Of a stretch of DNA of 64,000 nt, positions 52,496-60,878 are shown piece after piece (the first letter of the stretch is position 1; every line of letters starts with the position of its first letter). Below the pieces are notes generated by a model that was not told the DNA's origin, did no database searches, and saw only the letters and a program-made list of their open reading frames with translations. The DNA comes from JBCCEJ01 sp039030335. Lineage in GTDB: Bacteria > Pseudomonadota > Gammaproteobacteria > HK1. The position numbers were made by a program, and so were the translations under genes. The DNA lies in assembly GCA_039030335.1 (NCBI GenBank), contig JBCCEJ010000001.1, positions 138,739 through 202,738 of the forward strand. The letters run 5' to 3'.

Positions 52496-52981
52496 TCACG
52501 CCGCGGCGCCTGGATCTGGCGGCGAGGCTACGCCGCCCAGAGCCGCGTGCGTGGCCGCGGCGAGGACGGCGCCGACGACATCATTGAAGTTTCCGACGAA
52601 CTGGTACCAAGCCGGCAGACCGGTGTCGATAACCCCGGGCACGCCGCCGACTTCGACGACGTGTACCGCGAAGAGGCCGAGGCCGAACAGGACTGCCGTA
52701 GGCCACCGCGGCAACCGACTGAGTTCCAGCGCCCAGTAGCAGCCAATTCCGACGAACAGGAAGTCGAGGATGAGGTCGGCGAGCAGTACGCGGTCGATCT
52801 GCGCGGCTGAGCCGTCCTCGAGCGAGGCTCCCGCACCGGCGCTGATCACAGGCGTGATGAAGTACAGGGTGAGAAGGGTGATCACCCACGGCACGGCCGC
52901 GGCCATCAATACGGTGAAACGGCTTCGCTGTGCTTCCGGTCCGGTATCTACGTTGACTTCAGGCGGATCGTAGAGGCTCAT
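52496..52981 (-). CDS. Small membrane protein, unknown function
   Basis: A 161-residue protein with about four hydrophobic segments (around 24-46, 65-87, 92-116 and 128-151) and a short acidic N-terminus. I do not recognise a family. It is on the same strand as the binding-protein-like gene, with a 110-bp gap, so co-transcription is possible. Confidence 0.6.
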   Translation of the reverse strand: MSLYDPPEVNVDTGPEAQRSRFTVLMAAAVPWVITLLTLYFITPVISAGAGASLEDGSAAQIDRVLLADLILDFLFVGIGCYWALELSRLPRWPTAVLFGLGLFAVHVVEVGGVPGVIDTGLPAWYQFVGNFNDVVGAVLAAATHAALGGVASPPDPGAAA

Positions 52982-53171
52982 GTGTCAGCACCCTGTCCGC
53001 AGCCGGAACTGCAAGCTGGCCGGGCAGCCACTGGCCCCCGACGAGTCGCCCAGGACTGGGCGACGGATTTCTCCAGCACGTCATGGTGCCGGAAGGCAGG
53101 CGGATGGTCAGGTGCGACGCACCGCCTGACGGAATACCGCAGTGCTGGGTATCAGCACCGTGGCACCGCAA

Positions 53172-53426
53172 TCAACGACCGCGTTGGTTTGCTTCGTTGA
53201 CTCGCAATGGGCGTGAGTCGATCTCCATCCCATTGATTTCTTCCATACATGAATCGGCAACGTCAGCATCGAGTTCCACGAAGCCGAAACCGCGTGAGCG
53301 GCCCGTTTCGCGATCGGTGATGACACGTGCGGAATGCACTTTGCCGTATTCCTCGAAGATCTTTTCGAGGTCGTCGTCGGATACTCGCCAGGGAAGATTA
53401 CCGACGAACAGGGTCTTGGTAGCCAT
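53172..53426 (-). CDS. RRM-type RNA-binding protein
   Basis: An 84-residue single RRM protein. RNP2 is TLFVGNL (residues 5-11) and RNP1 is RGFGFVEL (residues 45-52), with the aromatic residues that stack on RNA. Such small Rbp proteins are often cold- or stress-induced and bind single-stranded RNA. GAGGG precedes the ATG. The upstream gap of about 190 bp to the formate dehydrogenase gene's end allows a long leader, as in cold-shock genes. Confidence 0.93.
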   Translation of the reverse strand: MATKTLFVGNLPWRVSDDDLEKIFEEYGKVHSARVITDRETGRSRGFGFVELDADVADSCMEEINGMEIDSRPLRVNEANQRGR

Positions 53427-53618
53427 TCAAATCCCTCAACTGCCTGTAGGTCGGCGTGGAGATGAGCGGGCCTTGGTACCAGGGAGAGGAAGCAAGACTT
53501 TGCGCGCACTTTCCAGCGCCGGGATCAGAGTTTACAGGAGTCTGAATTCTCTCCGTTACCGAGCCGTGACGTAGACAGACCTGAGGCCTGATTCAAACCC
53601 CTGTACTCCGTGGACCAT

Positions 53619-56375
53619 TTATGCGGCAACCGGTTCCACTTTGGCGGCACAAAATTTGAACTCCGGGATTTTGCCCATCGGGTCGAGTGCCGGATTCGTC
53701 AACGTATTGGCCGCCGCTTCGGCGTAGCAGAACGGAATGAATATCATCCCCTCTGGCACCGCCGCGTCCACGCGTGCTTTCAGCTCGATGATGCCGCGCC
53801 GCGTGCTGACGCGAATCCCGTCGCCAGGGCTTACCCCAATCCGGCGTAGATCGCTCGATGACAACGTCGCGATCGCCTCGGGTTCCAGTGCGTCGAGCAC
53901 CTCGGTGCGCCGCGTCATCGTGCCGGTATGCCAGTGTTCCAACTGCCTGCCCGTTGTCAGTATCATCGGGAACTCGTCGTCCGGTTGCTCGTCGGGCGGC
54001 ACGATACTCGCCGGGACCAGCCGGGCGCGGCCGTTCTCGGTCGGGAAGCCCTCCCCGAATACGATCGCATTCCCGGGTTTGTCAGGTGCGTCGCACGGGT
54101 AGGTCACCGCATCCTCGGCCGACACGCGGTCCCAGGTGATGTTGTTCAACGATGGCATCAGACCGGACATTTCGGCGAACACGTCAGCGGCAGAAGCGTA
54201 GTTCCAGTCGAGGTCCAGACGTCTTGCAAGCTCCTGGATGATCCACCAGTCCTGTTGTGCAGCGCCAGGCATCTTCAATGCCTTGCGTCCACGCTGGACC
54301 TGACGGTTCGAGTTGGTCACAGTGCCGTCCTTTTCGGGCCAGGCTGACGCGGGGAGCACGACGTCGGCGTGAAACGCCGTTTCGGTGAGGAAGATGTCCT
54401 GGACGACGAGATGCTCGAGCATCGACAGGGCCTCGCGCGCATGCTGCACATCGGGGTCCGACATCGCCGGGTTTTCGCCCATCACGTAGATACCGCGAAT
54501 CTGACCGTCGTGTACGGCGTCCATGATCTCGACGACGGTGAGCCCCTTTTCGGGATCCAGTTTGGTGCCCCAGGCATCTTCGAAGCGCTTGCGCGCGTCT
54601 TCTTTTACGACTTGCTGATAGTCGGGAAACATCATCGGGATGAGGCCAGCGTCCGACGCGCCCTGCACATTGTTCTGGCCGCGGAGCGGATGCAGACCGG
54701 TACCCGGGCGGCCGACATGGCCGGTGATCATCGAGAGCGCGATCAGGCAGCGCGCATTGTCGGTGCCGTGGACATGCTGCGAAACGCCCATACCCCAGAA
54801 GATTATCGACGCCTCCGAGGTCGCGTACGTCCGCGCGATCGTGCGGATGGTGTCGGCGTCGATGCCACAGATCGGCGCCATCTCCTCGGGCGTGAAATCC
54901 TCGATATGCTGCTTCAGACTTTCGAAACCTTCGACGTGCGCCTGTACGTACTGCGTGTCGTACAAACCTTCGTCGCAGATGACGTTCAGCATCGCGTTCA
55001 GCAGCGCCACGTCACGACCCGGCTTGAACGCCACCATGTGCGTTGCGTAGCGCTTCATCGCAGTGCCGCGCGGGTCCATGATGATGAGCTTCTTGCCCTC
55101 TTTGACGGCGTTTTTGAAGAACGTGGCCGCAACCGGATGGTTCTCGGTCGGATTCGACCCGATGACGATGATGCATTCGGCGTCGCGTGCCGCCGTGAAC
55201 GGCGCCGTCACGGCTCCCGAGCCGATGCCTTCGAGCAGCGCCGCAACCGACGAGGCGTGACAAAGCCGCGTGCAGTGATCGACATTGTTCGTACCGAAGC
55301 CCGCACGTACGAGCTTCTGCACCAGATACGCCTCTTCGTTGGATCCTTTTGCCGAACCGAAGCCGGCGAGCCCCGCCCCTCCATGCTTCTCGCGAATGCG
55401 TTTCAGACCCGACGCCGCCCGGTCTAGCGCCTCCTCCCACGTCGCCTCGCGGAAGTGCGTCCACGGATTGCCGGGATCGACCTGCTCATCGGGTTGTTTC
55501 GGCACGTCGTCGCGACGCACGAGCGGCACCGACAGTCGGTGCGGGTGGGCCGCGTAGTCGAAGCCGAAGCGACCTTTGACGCACAGGCGCTGCTCGTTAC
55601 CCGGTCCGTTGCGGCCCTGCACCGAGACGATTTTGTTTTCCACCGTCTCGTAGGTGATCTGGCATCCGACCCCGCAGTACGGGCAGACGCTGTTCGTACG
55701 CTCGACTTCGAGGCGCCGGTCAACACCTTGCTCATCGACCCGCGTCGACTCCATCAGGGCGCCGGTCGGGCAGGCCTGCACGCACTCGCCGCACGCCACG
55801 CAGGTACTGACGCCCATCGGGTCATCCTGATCGAACACGATCTTGGCGCCGGCACCGCGGAACGCCATACCGATGACGTCATTGACCTGGACTTCGCGGC
55901 ATGCGCGTACGCATAGATTGCACTGGATACACGCATCCAACTGCACCCGCATGGCGGGGTGACTGGCGTCGCCGCCGGGTATCTTGGCGCGCGCCGGGAA
56001 GCGGCTGTCCGACAGGCCGAGCGCGTCGCTCCAATGCCAGAAATGCGAATCGTGCTGATGGGCTACATCGCGCTGCGGCTGGTCGGCCAGCAGCATCTCG
56101 AACACCATCTTGCGCGCCGAGTCGGCCCGCTGCGAGACGGAACTCACTTTCATGCCCGCGGTAGGTTTGCGGATGCACGACGCGGCGAGTGCCCGCTCAC
56201 CGTCGATCTCTACCATGCAGGCGCGGCAGTTCCCGTCGCTGCGGTAGCCGGGCTCGTCGGCGTGGCAAAGATGCGGAATCGAGGTACCAACGCGCTTGGC
56301 GACCTGCCAGATGCTCTCGCCCGGGGCGGCCTCGACGCTCTCACCGTTCAGTTCGAAGGTAATCGCCTCACCCAT
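53619..56375 (-). CDS. fdsA: NAD-dependent formate dehydrogenase, catalytic subunit (Cys type)
   Basis: A 918-residue molybdo/tungsto-enzyme that oxidises formate to CO2. N-terminal 2Fe-2S ligands are C37, C50, C53 and C67. Two 4Fe-4S sets are C149-C159 and C192-C202, and a further one is C231, C234, C238 and C265. The active-site residue is C372 in VDHCTRLCHAS, where some homologues have selenocysteine; here it is an ordinary TGC. The C-terminal dinucleotide-binding domain (VSTRRGIIELKARVD) is complete. Its ATG overlaps the stop of the upstream diaphorase gene by one base. The symbol follows the Fds-type architecture. Confidence 0.93.
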   Translation of the reverse strand: MGEAITFELNGESVEAAPGESIWQVAKRVGTSIPHLCHADEPGYRSDGNCRACMVEIDGERALAASCIRKPTAGMKVSSVSQRADSARKMVFEMLLADQPQRDVAHQHDSHFWHWSDALGLSDSRFPARAKIPGGDASHPAMRVQLDACIQCNLCVRACREVQVNDVIGMAFRGAGAKIVFDQDDPMGVSTCVACGECVQACPTGALMESTRVDEQGVDRRLEVERTNSVCPYCGVGCQITYETVENKIVSVQGRNGPGNEQRLCVKGRFGFDYAAHPHRLSVPLVRRDDVPKQPDEQVDPGNPWTHFREATWEEALDRAASGLKRIREKHGGAGLAGFGSAKGSNEEAYLVQKLVRAGFGTNNVDHCTRLCHASSVAALLEGIGSGAVTAPFTAARDAECIIVIGSNPTENHPVAATFFKNAVKEGKKLIIMDPRGTAMKRYATHMVAFKPGRDVALLNAMLNVICDEGLYDTQYVQAHVEGFESLKQHIEDFTPEEMAPICGIDADTIRTIARTYATSEASIIFWGMGVSQHVHGTDNARCLIALSMITGHVGRPGTGLHPLRGQNNVQGASDAGLIPMMFPDYQQVVKEDARKRFEDAWGTKLDPEKGLTVVEIMDAVHDGQIRGIYVMGENPAMSDPDVQHAREALSMLEHLVVQDIFLTETAFHADVVLPASAWPEKDGTVTNSNRQVQRGRKALKMPGAAQQDWWIIQELARRLDLDWNYASAADVFAEMSGLMPSLNNITWDRVSAEDAVTYPCDAPDKPGNAIVFGEGFPTENGRARLVPASIVPPDEQPDDEFPMILTTGRQLEHWHTGTMTRRTEVLDALEPEAIATLSSSDLRRIGVSPGDGIRVSTRRGIIELKARVDAAVPEGMIFIPFCYAEAAANTLTNPALDPMGKIPEFKFCAAKVEPVAA

Positions 56376-58075
56376 CAGAGATCCTCCGGGAAATGCTTCA
56401 TCACGCTGCGCAACGGATTGGCAGCCGCCTGACCCAGACCGCAGATCGACGCATCGGTCATCGTGTCCGACAACTGTTCGAGCAGCGGCATATCCCACCT
56501 ATCGGCCTGCATCAGCTTCACGGCCTTCTCCGTACCCACCCGGCATGGCGTGCACTGGCCGCAGCTCTCATCTTCAAAGAATCGCATCAGATTGAGGGCC
56601 ACGTCTTTCATGTTATCGGCATCGCTGAGAACCACAACGGCATGCGAGCCGATAAAGCACCCGTGCGGCTGCAGTGTGCCGAAGTCCAGCGGGATGTCGT
56701 TCATCGACGCTGGCAGGATGCCGCCCGACGCGCCGCCCGGCAGGTAGCCCTTGAACGTATGCCCGTCCGCCATGCCGCCGCAGAACTCATCGATCAGTTC
56801 CTGAATCGTGACGCCGGCGGGCGTCAGCTTTACACCCGGATTCTTGACCCGCCCCGATACAGAATAGGTTCTCAGTCCCTTGCTGCCATTGCGCCCGTAG
56901 CTCAGGAACCACTCGGCGCCTTTCTCGAGGATATCGCGCAGCCAGAACAGCGTCTCGACGTTCTGTACGAGGGTAGGGCGGCCGAAGATCCCGACTTCCG
57001 CGACGAACGGCGGCCGGTGTCTCGGCAATCCGCGTTTGCCCTCGATCGACTCGATCATCGATGACTCTTCACCACAGATGTAGGCACCAGCGCCGCGCCG
57101 TAGTTCCACCTCCCGGTTGCCGTAGAGACCGGCGGCGCGCACCTTCTCCAGCTCTATCAGCAGCGCTTCGCGAATGAACGGGTACTCATCGCGAAGGTAG
57201 ATGAACACGGTTTCGGCTTCGACCACCCAGGCGGCGATCAGCATGCCTTCGATGAAACGATGCGGGTCCCGCTCCAGGTAGTGGCGGTCTTTGCAAGTCC
57301 CTGGTTCGCCCTCATCGCCGTTCACAGCCATCAGACGCGGGCCCTTGTAGCCTCTCACGAAGCCCCATTTGCGTCCGGTCGGGAAGCCGGCGCCGCCCAG
57401 CCCGCGCAGATTCGAGTCGAGCACCTTCTCGATCAGTTCTTCGGGCGTGCGCTCGCCGTTCAGACAGGCGCGCAGCAGCTGATAGCCGCCTTCAGCGACG
57501 TAGGCGTCGAAGTCCCTGTAGTCGGGCAACTCCGGATGCGTATGGCCGGTTTCCACGCAGTGGGTGACCTTTGCTGCGGAGGCGTGATCGACGTGAAAGT
57601 GCCCGACCTCGGCGACCGGCGCCGCGTGACATCGTCCCATGCACGGTGCCCGGACGACACGCACGCCGGGGCCGAGTTGAACGGGCAGGTCGTCCAGCAG
57701 TTGCCGGGCCCCGGCCATCTCGCAGGACAGGCTGTCGCAGACCCGCACGGTGAGGGCCGGTGGGGGCGTTTCATCGTCCCGCACGGGGTCGAAATGGGCG
57801 TAGAACGTCGCGACCTCGAAAACTTCGGTCTGCGCGAGCCGCAGCACGTCGGCCAGGGCGCACATATGGCGGGCCGACAGGTGCCCGAAATGGTCCTGCA
57901 ACAGATGCAGGTATTCGATCAGGTGATCGCGGCGGCGCTGCCGGTCGCCAAGCAGTGTCAGGACCTCGTCGCGAGCCACCGCATCCACCTGCCGACCCTT
58001 GGTCGTAAAGCGCCAGCCCCGTTTTTTCTTGCCGGGTGGATGCGTGATCGTGACGGGTTGCGACGAGGCACTCAT
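56375..58075 (-). CDS. fdsB: Formate dehydrogenase NAD-diaphorase subunit (NuoE-NuoF fusion)
   Basis: A 566-residue flavoprotein that passes electrons from the formate dehydrogenase to NAD+. The N-terminal 200 residues are a NuoE/FdsG-like thioredoxin-fold 2Fe-2S domain (CDSLSCEMAGA, then APCMGRCHAAP). The rest is NuoF-like with the FMN/NAD segments GLRGLGGAGFPTGRKW and NGDEGEPGTCKDR and the 4Fe-4S motif ESCGQCTPCRVG. Fusion of the gamma and beta subunits explains the missing fdsG gene. It leads the operon behind a palindromic operator candidate. Confidence 0.92.
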   Translation of the reverse strand: MSASSQPVTITHPPGKKKRGWRFTTKGRQVDAVARDEVLTLLGDRQRRRDHLIEYLHLLQDHFGHLSARHMCALADVLRLAQTEVFEVATFYAHFDPVRDDETPPPALTVRVCDSLSCEMAGARQLLDDLPVQLGPGVRVVRAPCMGRCHAAPVAEVGHFHVDHASAAKVTHCVETGHTHPELPDYRDFDAYVAEGGYQLLRACLNGERTPEELIEKVLDSNLRGLGGAGFPTGRKWGFVRGYKGPRLMAVNGDEGEPGTCKDRHYLERDPHRFIEGMLIAAWVVEAETVFIYLRDEYPFIREALLIELEKVRAAGLYGNREVELRRGAGAYICGEESSMIESIEGKRGLPRHRPPFVAEVGIFGRPTLVQNVETLFWLRDILEKGAEWFLSYGRNGSKGLRTYSVSGRVKNPGVKLTPAGVTIQELIDEFCGGMADGHTFKGYLPGGASGGILPASMNDIPLDFGTLQPHGCFIGSHAVVVLSDADNMKDVALNLMRFFEDESCGQCTPCRVGTEKAVKLMQADRWDMPLLEQLSDTMTDASICGLGQAAANPLRSVMKHFPEDL

Positions 58076-58164
58076 GTCGGATCCTTGTTATCGCAGTGTT
58101 CGGGCTGCGACTTTGTTTTTCTGGAGACGGGCGCACTGCATGGTCAGGCGAATCCTGACGTCCT

Positions 58165-58181
58165 TGGTATATTGTATACCA
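58165..58181. promoter_or_regulatory. Operator-like palindrome TGGTATA-N3-TATACCA upstream of fdsBA
   Basis: A perfect 7-bp inverted repeat with a 3-bp centre, about 90 bp before the fdsB start. On the coding strand TTGAAT (about 58191-58186), then 17 bp, then TATACC lies over it, so a bound regulator would cover the -10 box. The shape resembles GntR-family sites. The regulator gene is not in the window. Confidence 0.5.
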
Positions 58182-58390
58182 GAGCTGAATTCAACCCATC
58201 GCCGAGTCGGCGGAGCATATAGGCGAGTCTCTGCCCGACCGCGCCTGAATGCGCGGTTGGCAGGCGTCAGTGCGACGTACGGTGGCAGGGTGCCGAGTTT
58301 TGCGGCGCCGGCGGTATATCCAGTACGGATAGCCCGGGAGGTGTCCCGCGAGACGCATCAGGGCGGGAGCGGGTGCGCGTCAGCATCTGA

Positions 58391-58418
58391 CCCGCCGGGA
58401 CGGCTGCCCCCCGGCGGG
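58391..58418 (-). terminator. GC-rich hairpin downstream of sucD
   Basis: CCCGCCGGG and CCCGGCGGG form a perfect 9-bp stem around a 10-nt loop, 140 nt past the sucD stop. A T tract is missing, so it may stabilise the 3' end of the mRNA rather than terminate. Confidence 0.45.
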
Positions 58419-58558
58419 CGGTACCCGCAGCGAGGAAGGCTTGGCCGGCGGCCGCCCGTCGTCGAAGCGGCGAGCCAGATGGCCTGCCGCGCAGCGGCCG
58501 CATGCGCTACATCGTCGTTTCGGTGCCGGGACGCCGGGGGCCGGTCTGCCCCGCCCCC

Positions 58559-59431
58559 TCAGCTCAGCGCTTCGACGAGCGTCGTACCGAGTGCTGCCGG
58601 GGATTCGGTGACGTGAATGCCCGCACTGCGCATGGCGTCCATTTTGTCGCCAGCGCCGCCCTTGCCGCCGGCGATGATGGCCCCGGCATGGCCCATGCGG
58701 CGCCCGGGGGGCGCTGTAGCACCGGCGATGAAGCCGACCACTGGTTTGGACGAGCCGGCCTGCTTCAGGAAATCCGCCGCCTCTTCCTCCGCGCTTCCAC
58801 CGATCTCACCGATCATGATGATCGATTCGGTGCCCGGGTCACCCAGGAACATCTCCAGGCAGTCGATGAAGTTCGTGCCGTTTACCGGGTCACCCCCGAT
58901 GCCGATGCAGGTCGACTGCCCGAGCCCGACCGCCGTCGTCTGCGCGACGGCCTCGTAGGTCAGGGTGCCGGAGCGTGAGACCACGCCAACGGACCCGGGC
59001 AGGTGAATGTGGCCTGGCATGATGCCGATCTTGCACTGGCCGGGAGTGATCACACCGGGGCAGTTCGGGCCGACGAGCCGCGTGTCCGAATTCGCCAGCG
59101 CGCGCTTGACCCGCACCATGTCGAGCACTGGAATGCCCTCGGTGATGCAAATCACCAGCTCGATTCCGGCGTCGATGGCTTCGAGAATGGCGTCGGCCGC
59201 GAATGGGGGTGGAACGTATATCGATGAGGCGTCGGCGCCCGTAGCGGACACCGCGTCAGCCACGGTATCGAAGACCGGCCGATCGAGGTGTGTGCTGCCG
59301 CCACGGCCCGGGGTGACGCCGCCGACGACCTGGGTGCCGTAGGCGATCGCCTGTTCCGAATGGAAGCTGCCCTGCGAGCCGGTGAAGCCCTGACAGATGA
59401 CCTTGGTGTCGCTGTTGACGAGTACTGCCAT
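58559..59431 (-). CDS. sucD: Succinyl-CoA synthetase alpha subunit
   Basis: A 290-residue subunit, the normal length, which binds CoA and carries the phospho-histidine. GFTGSQGSFHSEQAIAYGTQ is the CoA-binding segment, GPNCPGVITPGQ the oxyanion segment, and GHAGAI near residue 245 contains the active-site His. It converts succinyl-CoA to succinate with ATP or GTP synthesis in the TCA cycle. GGAG overlaps the sucC end, 3 bp upstream, so the two are co-translated. Confidence 0.97.
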   Translation of the reverse strand: MAVLVNSDTKVICQGFTGSQGSFHSEQAIAYGTQVVGGVTPGRGGSTHLDRPVFDTVADAVSATGADASSIYVPPPFAADAILEAIDAGIELVICITEGIPVLDMVRVKRALANSDTRLVGPNCPGVITPGQCKIGIMPGHIHLPGSVGVVSRSGTLTYEAVAQTTAVGLGQSTCIGIGGDPVNGTNFIDCLEMFLGDPGTESIIMIGEIGGSAEEEAADFLKQAGSSKPVVGFIAGATAPPGRRMGHAGAIIAGGKGGAGDKMDAMRSAGIHVTESPAALGTTLVEALS

Positions 59432-59434
59432 GGC

Positions 59435-60628
59435 TCAGGCTCCTTTGCTTGCCGCGACCGCTTTCTCAGCGGCGTCAGCAAGGTTCTCTGCACTGATGAT
59501 GTCGAGGCCTGAGTCGGCCATGATCTGCTTGCCTTCCGCGACGTTGGTCCCTTCGAGGCGCACGACCAGCGGCACTTTCAGATCGACTTCCCTGGCTGCA
59601 GCGACTACGCCCTCAGCGATGATGTCGCAACGCATGATGCCCCCGAAGATGTTCACGAGGATGGCCTTGACGGCCGCGTCGGACGTAATGATCTTGAACG
59701 CCGCTATCACCTGGTCTTTCTGCGCGCCCCCGCCCACGTCCAGGAAATTGGCTGGCTCGCTTCCGTAGAGCTTGATGATATCCATGGTCGCCATCGCGAG
59801 GCCCGCGCCGTTGACCATGCAACCGATGTCGCCATCGAGATTGACGAAGTTGAGGTCGTACTTGGCTGCTTCGACTTCGGCCGGATCCTCCTCATCGAGG
59901 TCGCGCATCTCGGCGAGATCGGCGTGGCGGTAGAGCGCGTTGTCGTCGAAGTTCATCTTCGCGTCGAGTGCCAGCACCTCCCCGTCACCCGTCACTACCA
60001 GCGGATTGATCTCGACGATGCTCGCGTCCAATTCCGTGAACGCCTGATAGACGGCCATGATGAACTTGACCCCTGAGCTCACCTGCTTCCCTTCGAGTCC
60101 CAGTCCGAACGCGAGTTGACGCGCGTGGAAGGGCATCATGCCGACGGCCGGATCGATGCTGACCTTGAGGATTTTCTCCGGAGTCTTCTCAGCCACCTCC
60201 TCGATGTCCATGCCGCCTTCGGTAGACGCCATGACGACGAGCCTGGAAGTGGACCGGTCGAGCAACATGCCGAGGTAAAGCTCGCGGGCGATGTCACATC
60301 CCGCCTCGACGTAGAGACGTTTGACTTCTTTGCCAGCCGGGCCGGTCTGCTTTGTGACCAGGGTTGACCCCAGCATGCGCGTGGCGTGATCGCGAACTTC
60401 GTCGACGGACTTGACGACGCGCACCCCGCCCGGTCCGTCAGGGTCGTTGCTGAAACGCCCGGCACCGCGCCCGCCGGCATGAATCTGGGATTTGACTACC
60501 CAGACGGGGCCACCAAGCGATTCCGCGCCCGCGACGGCCTCATCGACGCTGAGCGCCGCGTGCCCAGCGGGTGTGGCGACGCCATAGCGCGACAATAGCT
60601 GCTTGGCCTGGTATTCATGGATGTTCAT
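59435..60628 (-). CDS. sucC: Succinyl-CoA synthetase beta subunit
   Basis: A 397-residue ATP-grasp subunit. MNIHEYQAKQLLSRYGV is the invariant start, so the ATG at 60628 is chosen over the longer frame. VKSQIHAGGRGAGRF is the nucleotide region and VNIFGGIMRCDIIAEGVV the C-terminal domain that meets the alpha subunit. It forms an operon with sucD. The genes are not joined to sucAB or mdh here. Confidence 0.97.
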   Translation of the reverse strand: MNIHEYQAKQLLSRYGVATPAGHAALSVDEAVAGAESLGGPVWVVKSQIHAGGRGAGRFSNDPDGPGGVRVVKSVDEVRDHATRMLGSTLVTKQTGPAGKEVKRLYVEAGCDIARELYLGMLLDRSTSRLVVMASTEGGMDIEEVAEKTPEKILKVSIDPAVGMMPFHARQLAFGLGLEGKQVSSGVKFIMAVYQAFTELDASIVEINPLVVTGDGEVLALDAKMNFDDNALYRHADLAEMRDLDEEDPAEVEAAKYDLNFVNLDGDIGCMVNGAGLAMATMDIIKLYGSEPANFLDVGGGAQKDQVIAAFKIITSDAAVKAILVNIFGGIMRCDIIAEGVVAAAREVDLKVPLVVRLEGTNVAEGKQIMADSGLDIISAENLADAAEKAVAASKGA

Positions 60629-60682
60629 GGAGAGCTCTTCGGTTGAATTTCCGATCTCGGGAAGGTGCACGAGACGGCGCCC

Positions 60683-60710
60683 AGGGTACCGACCAGCGTA
60701 ACCCGATCAA
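60683..60710 (-). promoter_or_regulatory. Possible promoter of sucCD
   Basis: On the minus strand TTGATC, 16 bp and TACCCT lie 55 to 82 bp before the sucC start. The match is moderate, and no other candidate in the 250-bp gap looks better. Confidence 0.3.
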
Positions 60711-60878
60711 GTCGCATTTGCGATGAATCCAGTCGCTTGAAAACAGTTTCGGTCTGGGTCCCCCGTCACCGGGCATGCCGGGGCAGGAGGCAGCGGTGCA
60801 CGTGGTGACCGCGATGGGCATCACATTCTGCAACGGGGCCGTGCGCGGCAGCGTGCACGCGCCCGGAGGAGGAGCGAC

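Larger units (their letters stand above)
58076..58558. other. Intergenic region between fdsB and sucD
   Basis: About 480 bp. The part nearest fdsB holds its promoter and the palindrome at 58165-58181. The part nearest sucD holds a strong GC hairpin at 58391-58418. ORFs here lack family similarity and overlap these signals, so I call none. Confidence 0.5.

Noticed and set aside
54369..55427. A 352-codon open frame on the plus strand
   Set aside because: Antisense shadow of the formate dehydrogenase catalytic subunit.
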